Shown piece by piece: positions 10,969 to 22,026 of a stretch of DNA of 64,000 bases. The first letter of the stretch is position 1. Each line of letters starts with the position of its first letter. Under the pieces are notes generated by a model that did not search any database, had not been told where the DNA came from, and saw only the letters and a program-made list of their open reading frames with translations. The stretch is from Orobanche coerulescens (taxonomy: Eukaryota > Streptophyta > Magnoliopsida > Lamiales > Orobanchaceae), in NCBI GenBank assembly GCA_033398695.1, contig CM065816.1, forward strand, positions 135,567,358-135,631,357, written 5' to 3'. The translations under genes were made by a program, and so were the position numbers.

Positions 10969-11962
10969 GACCCCTTAGATCCATCATTATTCATCATTCA
11001 TCTTATATTTTTCCACTTTTTGTAATATTTTCTTTTTGTGTGAAGAACACACTTGTGTTCTTGAGTGATTTGTGTAATAGTGGTGTAGCATATGTTGTTC
11101 AGGGAGTTTATTGCTTCTTTCTCCTTTATCTACTAAGGGAGTTAGGATCAATTCTTTCTCTTTTTCAACTAATAATGACCACTCAAGCTTGTATTATGTT
11201 TATTAAACCCTTCATGGGCTAAGTTACCTTAGTTGGGATTATAAACAAGGTTAGTCATGTTATTTAAGTTTGTATAAAGATCTATTATGAATTACTTATT
11301 ATTGTGTGTGATTTTCATTGTTTTAACAATCTTTATTTATTTGGCCAATAAATGACGATATTTATGGTCTTCATATGTTTCGAAAGAAAATATGTTTGAT
11401 TAGATCAAATGATCTTCACTCTAAGTTGTTCTAGGGGATAGAAATATACCTCTAGACCTTAGATGATTCTTTGAGTTATTTTCATAAAACCTAATGCTAT
11501 GTATTGAAGCCAATCAACATAGAAATATAGTGGATTGATTCAATATATATGGGGCGTTTTATAGTTCGAAAGAGAAACCGTTTTTTAAGGAAAAACGAAT
11601 CTACACAACATAATAAGTATTTTCATCTTATGATCTCCTATACATCTTCTATAACTAATGATGAACTAAGTTTTTAATCCCAACTATTTCATTTTATCTT
11701 CTATTAATCTATTATTAGTGCAATCTTTTATTTCCTTGAATTTTAGAACTATTATTGCAATTTTCTTTGCAATTGTCAAACCAAACTCTTAAATTGTGTG
11801 TTTCAATATTATAAATCTCTATAACAAATAGTTAAATAGTGTGTAATTCAATATATAACCTAACTTCCTCGTGGGATCGATAACCGGATTCAAAAAGTCC
11901 ACTTACTACTTGATACGATATCGTGCACTTGCGATAGTTACACTAAAGACGTGTCAAGTTTT

Positions 11963-11980
11963 TGGCGCCGTTGCCGGGGA
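11963..11980 (+). other. primer binding site, tRNA-Asp, element B
   Basis: TGGCGCCGTTGCCGGGGA, 18 bases, is the complement of the plant tRNA-Asp 3' end used by Athila and Tat elements. It lies 6 bases after the LTR end. Confidence 0.85.
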
Positions 11981-12185
11981 AGTATAAGTGTTATTTTTGA
12001 AATCTTACATTGTAAACTATTGTTATAGGATATAATTTTTCGACGTTGTAACTTAGTACTCAATTGTGTTTGTCCGGTCATGTGGCGGATAACGGTACTC
12101 CGTGACTATTAAAGTCGGATTCTTCAGTTTTCCACAACAACTGATATTTGTAGATATTTTCTCTTTTATTTTTATTTTTTTTATC

Positions 12186-12541
12186 ATGGAAGAAACTTTG
12201 AATAAAAATGAAAAAAGATTTCTTTTTCTGAGCAAAAATGTCATTTAAAAAATTTATAAGACGAGACTTGAAAGGATGAGGTTGCTTATGAATAAAACAT
12301 ACCTTTCGACATAAGATTCATTATTGAAGCCAAAGTGAGAATAGCAGGTGAATTCACAGAAATACCTACTAGATTTTTACCAGGGCTAGGAAAAAGTTCA
12401 TATGCCAAGAAACGACGAGTAAAGATAATAGCCATTTGCTATAAATGTGCTAGATGGAACTGTAATTTAAAATGTCGATCTTTAGGAATATTATCTACAA
12501 ACAGAGAAGATAAAATTCAGTTCATTAAGGATGGTCTGAAT
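12186..12541 (+). pseudogene. cysteine-rich, virus-NABP-like ORF in element B (broken, interrupted by C)
   Basis: A degenerate reading frame begins at the ATG at 12186. It has a stop near 12243 and a frame change near 12305, then is open to 12541, where chromovirus C is inserted. It resumes at 21529 and stops at 21625-21627. The conserved part has a Gly-Lys-Ser-Ser-Tyr-Ala stretch, a Lys/Arg cluster and then C-x2-C-x4-C-x3-C (about 12400-12475). That order, a GxSxYAxxRR basic block followed by a CxxC zinc-binding motif, recalls the small nucleic-acid-binding cysteine-rich proteins of carlaviruses. In that family the proteins bind nucleic acid and can counter RNA silencing. The match is by eye over a short region, and a chance basic Cys-rich ORF is possible. 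It is non-functional as read. Confidence 0.42.
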
Positions 12542-13840
12542 TGTAACACCCCCAGGATATCCGAGGTATATTACAGCGCCGTGAATCCCTATATGGGACC
12601 CACCAGGCTGAACAGCATCATACACAACGACTCATAGAAACGATAAAATAACACCACGTCATAAAGACGCAAAACAGAACAATCCACCCGGTTCAACCGG
12701 TCAATATAACATCATCATCCAACACAACATAATAAGCAACAATACAATTCAAACGAACAAGAACCCCTTAAGTACTCGAGTACAACTATTAGTTCAAAAC
12801 CACAAAAAAAACAAAAAGGTAAAAGACACTAAAACATCACTCGTGCACCATCATCACGCACGGCCATCATCCGTGTACTGGTCCAGTGCCCGCTCGTCTC
12901 GATGAACCTGACCTGAAATTCATAAAACGAATTTCCCCAAAACGGGTCCCCAGAGGGGTTAGCAATTACGCTAGTACAAGTAACCAAATGAACATTTTAC
13001 ATCTTACACATATAGTAATGCATGCCATCAAGAAATCATAGTTTCCAAAACGCTCATTTCCGGAAATGCCAATGATCAAACCACATTTGTAAAAATGCAC
13101 CACAATTAGCTTCGGACCCCACGGCTTCGGATCCTGCCGAGACCGTCGGGTCTAACCCACAATGGTTAAAAGCAAGCTCGCGGTCCACGGCTTCGTGGAA
13201 CCCTACCGAGACCCGTCGAGTCTAACCCGTAGTGAGCATACACACACACACAATTTCTCATACAAAACTACTATGTCAAGATTGTAAGTTCATAAGGATA
13301 CTTGCCTCGATTAATTAGACGATGACACGAACGGAACGGAAGAGTTGAACACGACCGCAAGGAACCGGCGGAAATGAACCTAACGATTTGAATAGCACAA
13401 TCACAACCACTTCTAAACGATTATGGAAATGGAATACTCCCGGAAACCCGCCTACGATTCATGTATATTCGTATATGAACAACAACGAGGGCGGACCACA
13501 ACCGAACCCTCTCGATTCCGTAAAAATCACGAAATATACCATGAACCCGTAGGGAAACTAAGAATACCAACAAGAATAATCATATTCATCATGAATCCAT
13601 CAACGAAACGGAACGGATCGGAAGAAAATCCCAAAACCCCCAAATTATCCAAAAGTAGGGTTCTAAGAGATTACCTTGGATTTAGGATGAGAAACACAAG
13701 TGGATGATGTTAGTCTTACACCAAGAACTCAAGCACAAGAATCTCTGAAGTGATTGGAGGAAGAAAATCGCCTCAAATCGCTCGGGAGTCGCTCGGCCGC
13801 GGAAAGAGGAAGAAATGAGATTTTGTGATTATCTCGGTCA

Positions 13841-13867
13841 ACTCCCTGGTTTATATAACCAGGGAGT
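13841..13867 (-). promoter_or_regulatory. TATA box inside a perfect inverted repeat, LTR of C
   Basis: Arms ACTCCCTGGTT and AACCAGGGAGT (11 bp, perfect) flank TATAT. The TATATAA core is thus at the tip of a possible cruciform, immediately downstream (minus strand) of the palindrome array. It is the likely core promoter. Confidence 0.65.
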
Positions 13868-13868
13868 G

Positions 13869-14394
13869 TTAGCGCACGCTAAGACCTCAAGGTTAGCGTG
13901 CGCTAACGGGATAGGGTTACCAACCCTCCCGTTAGCGTCCGAGTCGAAGCGGGGTTTTTGCCGTTAGCGTGCGCTACCATGCATGCGTAGCGTGCGCTAA
14001 TAACCTATCGGTAGCGCGCGCTATCGACCAATAGCGTGCGCTACCCGAACATCACCGAGTCCAAAGAGCCAACCGCCCAAACCTCACCGACCCGTTAGCG
14101 TGCGCTACCATACCAGCGTAGTGTGCGCTAACTAGAATCGATTGAATTCGTAGTAAAGCGCCCAAGATCTTGGACAGTCACACTAGCGCGCTCTTGAACA
14201 ACTTAACGTGCGCTAGTCTCCCGACATTAGCGTGCGCTAGACAAGATAGCGTGCGCTAATCCGATAGTTCGAGGCACGGGAGTGAAACCGCCACTCCTGT
14301 GGCTAAATCGTTAGCGTGCGCTACGAATTAAACGTAGCGTGCGCTACTAATGGATTTCTAGCGTGCGCTATACGTAAAATTTAGCGTGCGCTAG
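13869..14394. repeat. long TAGCGTGCGCTA array, left LTR of C
   Basis: About 18 copies of TAGCGTGCGCTA-type sites (also TAGCGCGCGCTA and degenerate forms) over 525 bp. It is the largest such array in the window, and spacing is irregular (roughly 10-60 bp). Despite high CpG content most copies keep both CpG steps. Confidence 0.85.
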
Positions 14395-14635
14395 ATACGT
14401 AATATAAACGACCCAAAATACCGGATTATGAACGAAACGTCAAACTAACACCTCAAAACGCATCATAGCATAGAATGAATCCACGGCAACCCGAAACGAC
14501 GGTTCCGCACAACAATTACGAGAATCGGATCAAAAGATAACGGAAAAGTTACCTTTCAAGGATACACGAGAGTCACTAAAATCGAGAATTACACCGGAAA
14601 TACAATTACGAGGGAAAGAAAATGCGGATATTACA

Positions 14636-14653
14636 TTCTACCCCTCTAAAAAT
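14636..14653 (-). other. polypurine tract of element C
   Basis: On the minus strand this reads TTTTTAGAGGGGTAGAA against the LTR, matching the tract of element A with one substitution in the purine run. Confidence 0.8.
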
Positions 14654-14669
14654 AAGTTTCGTCCGAAAC

Positions 14670-17600
14670 TTAAGGAACAAACAACTCGGGGTACCTAGCA
14701 CGCATGCTATCCTCGGTTTCCCAAGTTGCCTCCTCGACACCGTGTCTCGACCACTGCACCTTGACCAAAGGTATGGTCTTATGCCTCAATCGTTTCTCAC
14801 GATGTTCCAAAATCTTCAAAGGGCGCTCTTCGAAAGTAACATCTTTGGCGACATCAATCTCACCATAATCGATGATGTGGCTAGATCAGGACATATTTCC
14901 TCAATCGGGAAACATGGAAAACGCTATGAACATGACTCAAGGCCGGAGGTAACGCCAAACGGTATGCCAACCCACCTACTCGCTCGAGGATCTCGAAGGG
15001 GCCGATAAATCTCGGACTCAACTTCCCTTTCTTCCCGAAACGAAAAACTCCCTTCGTCGGCGACACCTTTAGCAAAACGTGGTCTCCCACCTCGAATTCC
15101 AAAGGTCGACGACGGACGTCGGCATACGACTTACGCCGACTGGCGCCAACATCCGTTCCCGAATTAACTCTACCTTCCGCCTCGTCTCTAAAACGACATC
15201 CGGCTCGGTCCCGACCAAATCGGACGCCTCATTCCAACAAATCGGTGATCGACATCGCCGCCCGTAAAGTGCCTCATACGGTGCCATCCGAATCGACGCG
15301 TGCCAACTATTGTTATACGTGAATTCGATCACGGCAAATGTTCCTCCCAGTCACTACTCCAATCGAGAGCACAGCACGCAACAAGTCCTCGAACGTCTGG
15401 ATAGTGCGTTCCGATCCATCTGCTGGGATGAAAAGAGGTACTCAAACGCAACCGGTACCTAACGCCTTATGCACCGCCGGAAGTGCGATACAAAGCGGCC
15501 GTCACGATCCGAAACAATAGACTTCGAGTACCGTGAAGTCTCACGATCTGCGCAATAAACACACGAGCTAACTTCTCCGGCCCCAAGTGTCCTTGATGCC
15601 CGAGAAAATGTGCCGACTTGGTCGCGATCAACAATCACCCATACCATATTCATGCCCGACCTCGATCTCGGCAAACTCGTAACGAAATCCATCGATATAT
15701 CTTCCCATTTCCATTCGGAGCGAAGTGACTGCAATAACCTGACGGTCTCGATGCTCGATTTTGACTACGACAAGTCAAACATCTCGCTACAAGCGTGCGA
15801 CCTCATCCTTCATATCATTCCACCAAATTTCTCCTCGTGTCCTTGTACATCTTACTCGTACCGGGATGAACGGAATAAGGTGTAGCATGGGCCTCCCGTA
15901 AAATACTCGCCTCAACTCGAGTCGTTCGGCACACAAAGCCGACTGAATCTCAAAACACCATCCTCGTGAATCACAAATCCAGGAGACTTTCCTTTAAGAA
16001 CGTTCTCTCGGATTTGAGTAATCATCGGATCCTCTAATCGCCTTGACTTAATTTCATCGATCAAAGACGACGAAATCTCTAAAGCACGAAGTTGCCCGAC
16101 GGCTCCCGGCAACAAGACCTCAACATCTAACTCGATCAAAGCCCTCCGAAGCTCAGTCTGAGGTGTAAGGATCTCAAGCGTTCGCAGCGCAACTGGTTTC
16201 CGACTCAAGGCGTTGGCCACAACGTTCGCCTTGCCCGGATGATAAAGGATTTCGAGGTCATAATCCTTAATCAACTCTAACCACCTCCTCTGCCTCATAT
16301 TCAACTCTCGCTGAGTAAATATGTATTTCAGACTTTTATGATCAGTAAAAATCTGACATGTGGAGCCGAAAAGATAGTGACGCCAAATCTTGAGCGCAAA
16401 AACGACTGCCGCTAACTCCAAATCATGAGTAGGGTAGTTCAGCTCATACGGCCTCAACTGTCTCGATGCATAGGCAATGGTCTTGCCGTGCTGCATTAAT
16501 ACACACCCAAGACCACGACCCGAAGCATCGCTATAAACGGCAAAACCCTCGTTGCCACATGGCAACGCCAAAATCTGAAGTCAAACGCTTCTTCAGTCCC
16601 TCAAAACTCGACTGCCTCTCGTCATTCCAGACGAACTTCTCGGATTTCTGGAGCAACTGCGTAAGTGGCCGGGCTAGTTTCGAGAAACCCTCTACGAACC
16701 TACGGTAGTAGCCAGCCAAACCCAAGAAACTACGGAGCTCCTTCACATTCTTGGGCGGTGCCCAATCCAATACGGCCTCAATCTTCTGCGGATCCACACG
16801 AACCCCCTACCGAAATCACGTGACCTAAAAACATCACTTCCTTCACCTTAACTCACATTTCGAGAACTTTGCATAGAGTTGCTCGGTCCTTAGAATGTCC
16901 AACACTATCCGCAAATGATGGGCATGCTCTTCCTCATTCCTCGAATAAACAAGAATATCGTCAATAAAGACGACGACGCACTTATCCAAATACTCGATAA
17001 AAACTTTGTTCATCAATTGCATGAACACCACCGGCGCATTAGTTAACCCGAAAGGCATGACTACGAACTCATAATGTCCGTACCTCGTCCGAAAAATTTG
17101 TTTGGCACATCGGACTCTCTCTCACCGGGTGATAGTATCCCGATTTCAAATCAATTTTCGAGAATACAGCCTCCTCGCAATCGATCGAACAAGTCACAAT
17201 TCTCGGCAAAGGATACTTGTTCTTGATGGTCACCTTGTTTAGTTCGCGATAGTCGATACACAAACGTAGCGAACCATCCTTCTTCCGCACAAACAGACCG
17301 GTGCGCCCCAAGGCGAGGCGCTCGGTCGAACATACCCCGACTCAAGAAGCTCACTCAATCGCTTCTTCAACTCGGACATCTCTGAAGGTGCCATGCGATA
17401 GGGCGCCTTCGAGATAGGAGCCGCACCGCTCTAACTCTATAGTGAACTCGACCTCTCGATCCGGTGGTAATCCGGTAACTCGTCAGAAAAACATCAGAAA
17501 TTCATTAACGATTGGAATCGACGAAAGCTCGACTCCACCGCTCTCCGCCTTCAAGGCATAGCACCAATAACCAATACATCCCTTTCGCAGAGTTTCATCG

Positions 17601-18062
17601 CCTTCAAGGCGTTAATAACGAAGTTTACGGTTCCCCTCTTTCGCCCGCGAAAGAGTGCTCTGCCATCATCGGCCAACATGGTAATGATTCTCGTGCGGTA
17701 GTTCATGATCGCACCATGCCGCTCGAGCCAATCATCACCAAGAGTCAAATCCTCACCCTCGATACTCACAACAATAAGATTAGAGGGCCAAGTCCTCTCA
17801 CAAATAAGCACGAGCAGCCTCGAACCTCCCGATCACCAACGATCCTATCACCGCTAGGAAGCTTAACGATGAAGGGCTCACAAGGCGTCAAACGGTCGAG
17901 ATTCAAACGGCGCACACAATCCGTAGATATGAATGAATGCGTAGCACGAATCGAAAAGCACACCGACGGGATGAGAAAGAATATAAACGGTACTGCCGCT
18001 ACGGTAGCTTGGATCATCGGCTCTCCGCATCTCATAGACACGCGGGTGGGCGGAGCCGACAC
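14670..18062 (-). pseudogene. pol of chromovirus C: PR-RT-RH-INT-chromodomain, frameshifted
   Basis: Read right to left. Protease (about 17900-18062) keeps ATHSFIST but the DSG part is lost to an indel. Reverse transcriptase is in two pieces: 17069-17311 ([18 protein letters not shown]) and 16843-17058 (MPFGLTNAP and [10 protein letters not shown], catalytic Asp pair present). The connection/RNase H start is 16531-16797 ([14 protein letters not shown]). RNase H to the integrase N-terminus is a clean 219 codons at 15912-16571, including [11 protein letters not shown]. Integrase core fragments lie at 15069-15734 and the C-terminal GPFEILERVGGLAYRL part at 14881-15102. An open chromodomain ends in YPELFVP at 14670. 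Confidence 0.85.
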
Positions 18063-18075
18063 CGGAAGCTCCCCC

Positions 18076-19250
18076 TTAGAGGCTGACCGACCTCTCCCCG
18101 ACTAGCACTCGGCGGAGGCGAGGAACAAACGATCCTCGATTCACACTTGGTTCCCTAGGCGCTGGAATGGAAGCCGGGCACCAAGAATTTTCTCTCTCTC
18201 GGCACAAAGCGGCCTTGTGACCCGAGCCCTGCCCGATTACACGTCGGCCAAAGGGTTCGGACAAACACGACGATGTGGCCCGTCGACCACAATTGAAACA
18301 CTTCACATCACGATAAGGAGCACCGGTAGTTCCACGAGGACCCAGTGAACAGGCTGGACCACCGCGGTGGGAAGTTAGCGATTGGGATCTCTGCCGACCC
18401 CCACTCTTGTGGCCCGAAAAGTTCCCAGCGGACTTCTGCTTCTTACTCTCGCGGGCCGCCTCACTCGCCGTCACCGACATATCATAAGCAAGGGCCCTAC
18501 TCTGATAATCCTTCAATGTAGTGCATACGAGCCCCGACATATAGTCCCGGATCGGCAACTTCATCCGTCTGGAGAAATGGAAAATCTTGTCACTCTCCTC
18601 GACAACTTGGGTCTTCACATAACCCAACTCTTTGTTAAAATCAGCAATGGCTTGAGCTACGGGGATATCCCGTGGTTGAGCATCATAAAAAGCATGTACC
18701 CGAGCCTGTCCGATCGCCACGGCAATATTCGATCTCCATCAACTCTTGGAACTCACCACGGCAAAGATGGTCTTTGGGCCCAACGGCCTCCCACCGGTCA
18801 GTGGCGTCCCGGTGAGAAAATATTGAGCAATAGGGACTTTACGGTCCTCGGGACAGTTAGTGGCAACGAAGACCTTAGACATCTCCTTGATCCACCCTTC
18901 CCAGCCAATCGGGTCTGAAGCTCCCGAAAACTGAGGAGGATGCATCTTGATGACATCTTGGAGCCAACGGTCCGCTCCGCCCGATTAGCATGGGCTTGAT
19001 CCGGGTTACGAACACTTTGAGCTATTGCCGCCATTTGGTTCACCATCATTTGCATAACGGCCGCAATACCAAGATCGCACGCTCTCGAGAAGAAGCATGG
19101 CTATGACGGTCGCCCGTCGCCGGCTCAAGACGTGACGTGGCCGCCCCGGCCGCCCCACGTCCCTGGCGCGTCCACGACCACGACCGCGACCACGACCTCT
19201 TCCAAAGATCCATACTGGAGTTAAATAAGTAGCAAAAGCCATACGAGGAT
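18076..19250 (-). pseudogene. gag of chromovirus C
   Basis: Starts with an Arg-Gly repeat segment (about 19140-19200). The Retrotrans_gag core follows in two frames: 18739-18945 (FSGASDPIGWEGWIKEM) and 18076-18720 (DYMSGLVCTTLKDYQSRAL). The zinc knuckle begins CFNCGRR but lacks the His-Cys half in frame because of an indel. It is about 50-60% like the gag of A by eye in the core. Upstream minus-strand tccgtaagttttc and ctccag again suggest a possible leader intron. Confidence 0.75.
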
Positions 19251-19434
19251 CAGTACAAGAAAAGAACAATTACAAGTCGAGAATCAAGGGTACGATACAA
19301 GAAATTAATGAACAAAGGAAAGAAAACTTACGGACACTGGTAGTACCGGAATCATGGCAGCGTGACGATGATGTGCAAAACCAAACACCACAAGACCCAA
19401 TAAACCAACAAGCCTAGGTATCCATAAACCTAGC

Positions 19435-19446
19435 GCTCCGATACCA
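19435..19446 (-). other. primer binding site, tRNA-iMet, element C
   Basis: Minus-strand TGGTATCGGAGC, 5 bases inside the right LTR; same variant as element A. Confidence 0.85.
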
Positions 19447-20739
19447 TTTTCTGTAACACCCCCAGGATATCCGAGGTATATTACAGCGCCGTGAATCCCT
19501 ATATGGGACCCACCAGGCTGAACAGCATCATACACAACGACTCATAGAAACGATAAAATAACACCACGTCATAAAGACGCAAAATAGAACAATCCACCCG
19601 GTTCAACCGGTCAATATAACATCATCATCCAACACAACATAATAAGCAACAATACAATTCAAACGAACAAGAACCCCTTAAGTACTCGAGTACAACTATT
19701 AGTTCAAAACCACAAAAAACAAAAAGGTAAAAGACACTAAAACATCACTCGTGCACCATCATCACGCACGGCCATCATCCGTGTCTTTGGTCCAAGGCCC
19801 GCTCGTCTCGATGAACGACACTGAAATTCATAAAACGAATTTCCCCAAAACGGGTCCCAGAGGGTTAGCAATTACGCTAGTACAAGTAACCAAATGAACA
19901 TTTTACATCTTACACATATAGTAATGCATGCCATCAAGAAATCATAGTTTCCAAAACGCTCATTTCCTAAATGCCAATGATCAAACCACATTTGTAAAAT
20001 GCACCACAATTAACCGCGGACCCACGGCCGTGGATCCTGCCGAGACCGTCGGGTCTAACCCACATGGTTAAAAGCAAGCTCGCGGTCCACGGCCGTGGAA
20101 CCCTACCGAGACCCCGTCGAGTCTAACCCGTAGTGAGCATACACACACACACACAATTTCTCATACAAAACTACTATGTCAAGATTGTAAGTTCATAAGG
20201 ATACTTGCCTCGATTAATTAGACGATGACACGAACGGAACGGAAGAGTTGAACACGACCGCAAGGAACCGGCGGAAATGAACCTAACGATTTGAATAGCA
20301 CAATCACAACCACTTCTAAACGATTATGGAAATGGAATACTCCCGGAAACCCGCCTACGATTCATGTATATTCGTATATGAACAACAACGAGGGCGGACC
20401 ACAACCGAACCCTCTCGATTCCGTAAAAATCACGAAATATACCATGAACCCGTAGGGAAACTAAGAATACCAACAAGAATAATCATATTCATCATGAATC
20501 CATCAACGAAACGGAACGGATCGGAAGAAAATCCCAAAACCCCAAATTATCCAAAAGTAGGGTTCTAAGAGATTACCTTGGATTTAGGATGAGAAACACA
20601 AGTGGATGATGTTAGTCTTACACCAAGAACTCAAGCACAAGAATCTCAAGTGATTGGAGGAAGAAAATCGCCTCAAATCGCTCGGAGTCGCTCGGCCGCG
20701 GAAAGAGGAAGAAATGAGATTTTGTGATTATCTCGGCCA

Positions 20740-20764
20740 ACTCCTGGTTTATATAACCAGGAGT
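20740..20764 (-). promoter_or_regulatory. TATA box in inverted repeat, right LTR of C
   Basis: Same structure as 13841-13867, but each arm is one base shorter (ACTCCTGGTT and AACCAGGAGT). Both arms changed together, so pairing stays perfect. Confidence 0.6.
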
Positions 20765-20765
20765 G

Positions 20766-21281
20766 TTAGCGCACGCTAAGACCTCAAGGTTAGCGTGCGC
20801 TAACGGATAGGTTACCAACCCTCTGTTAGCGTCCGAGTCCGAAGCTGGGTTTTTGCGTTAGCGTGCGCTACCATGCATGCGTAGCGTGCGCTAATAACCT
20901 ATCGGTAGCGCGCTTATCGACCAATAGCGTGCGCTACCCGAACATCGGCCGAGTCCGAGCTAACCGCCCAAACCTCACGACCGTTAGCGTGCGCTACCAT
21001 ACCAGGCGTAGCGTGCGCTAACTAGAATCGATTGAATTCGGTAGTAAAGCGCCCAAGATCGACAGTCACACTAGCGCGCTCTTGAACAACTTAACGTGCG
21101 CTAGTCTCCCGACATTAGCGTGCGCTAGACAAGATAGCGTGCGCTAATCCGATAGTCGAGAGGCACGGGAGTGAAACTGCCACTCCTGTGGCTAAATCGT
21201 TAGCGTGCGCTACGAATTAAACGTAGCGTGCGCTACCAATGGATTTCTAGCGTCGCTATACGTAAAATTTAGCGTCGCTAG
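20766..21281. repeat. TAGCGTGCGCTA array, right LTR of C
   Basis: Counterpart of 13869-14394 with the same order of sites. Several sites are reduced to TAGCGTCGCTA. Confidence 0.83.
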
Positions 21282-21940
21282 ATACGTAATATAAACGACC
21301 CAAAATACCGGATTATGAACGAAACGTCAAACGGAACACCTCAAAACGCATCATAGCATAGAATGAATCCACGGCAACCCAAAGCAGCGGTTCCGCACAA
21401 CAATTACGAGAATCAGATCAAAAGATAACGGAAAAGTTACACTGAAGGATACACGAGAGTCACTAAAATCGAGAATTACACCGGAAATACAATTACGAGG
21501 GAAAGAAAAATGCGGATATTACATGAATAAAGAGAATTTAGATAATATCGAAATTTCTCTTGACACGCATCCTAGTGGACTCGTACATTACGGAATTCGA
21601 TGTTTGTGGAATAAATTCAAACCATAATATGAACAACGTCTTGGGAATCTGACGTTAAAAGACCATGTTTGCCAATTTGTAAGAAAATTGGATGGGAAGC
21701 TTCTCCCCGACTCATAGAAGGCGTTTAGGCCGTTTCTGAACGTAAAATCAGAGGAAGATGTGAGCCACAATCATAACTACTGTACATACACGTGAGTATC
21801 TTTTATTTTTGTCGTAAGGGAAGATTTTCTGAATAAAAAAGGGGTGATACGCGATCAATGCATTCATTATTTTATTGAGTAGTTGAAGCGCAATCAACGC
21901 AATCACAAACTTGTTAAACAATTTTTCCTCATTTTTCTTC

Positions 21941-21948
21941 TATAAATA
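21941..21948 (+). promoter_or_regulatory. TATA-like box upstream of LOG
   Basis: TATAAATA lies 78 bp before the LOG start codon, followed by a pyrimidine-rich leader (ctcatccctc.., ttttcctttttctctc) like a plant 5' UTR. It suggests the captured gene may have its own core promoter within element B. Not proven from sequence. Confidence 0.45.
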
Positions 21949-22026
21949 AATTGTGCTTATTTCTTTTATTCATCCCTCAAACTTGTACTTTTTTCCTTTT
22001 TCTCTCAAATAAATTTCTTTTCAAAA

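Larger units (their letters stand above)
10329..11956 (+). repeat. first LTR of element B
   Basis: Starts TGATAAGTGTCAG and ends GACGTGTCA. It matches 24309-25937 with scattered substitutions and few indels. It contains a palindrome array (10695-10833), a TATA box (10961) and an A/T-rich R-U5 part. Both LTRs are preceded by the same internal sequence, so this LTR is shared by two tandem units. Confidence 0.88.
12542..14635 (-). repeat. 3' LTR of chromovirus C
   Basis: Plus-strand ends TGTAACACCCCC and GGATATTACA. It matches 19452-21523. It carries a long palindrome array (13869-14394) and the TATA hairpin (13841-13867). The difference from its partner is largely small indels. Confidence 0.9.
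12542..21523 (-). mobile_element. Ty3/gypsy chromovirus C (Tekay lineage), complete, degenerate
   Basis: Reverse-strand LTR element with perfect target duplication TGAAT (12537-12541 and 21524-21528). It has LTRs of about 2.09 and 2.07 kb, an iMet primer site, gag, pol with chromodomain, and a polypurine tract. Same lineage as A but a different family: the LTR ends resemble A's (TGTAA..; ..TTACA) while most LTR sequence differs. It is inserted in the virus-like ORF of element B and therefore is younger than B. Confidence 0.9.
19452..21523 (-). repeat. 5' LTR of chromovirus C
   Basis: Matches 12542-14635. Its plus-strand right end is TATTACA followed by the target copy TGAAT. Compared with the left LTR it shows many missing single bases in CCC, GGG, CTG and GTGCGC contexts. 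Confidence 0.9.

Noticed and set aside
10935..11222. Hydrophobic 95-codon ORF in the B LTR (also 24956-25201)
   Set aside because: It starts before the TATA box, differs in length between the two LTRs, and the hydrophobicity comes from T-rich DNA.
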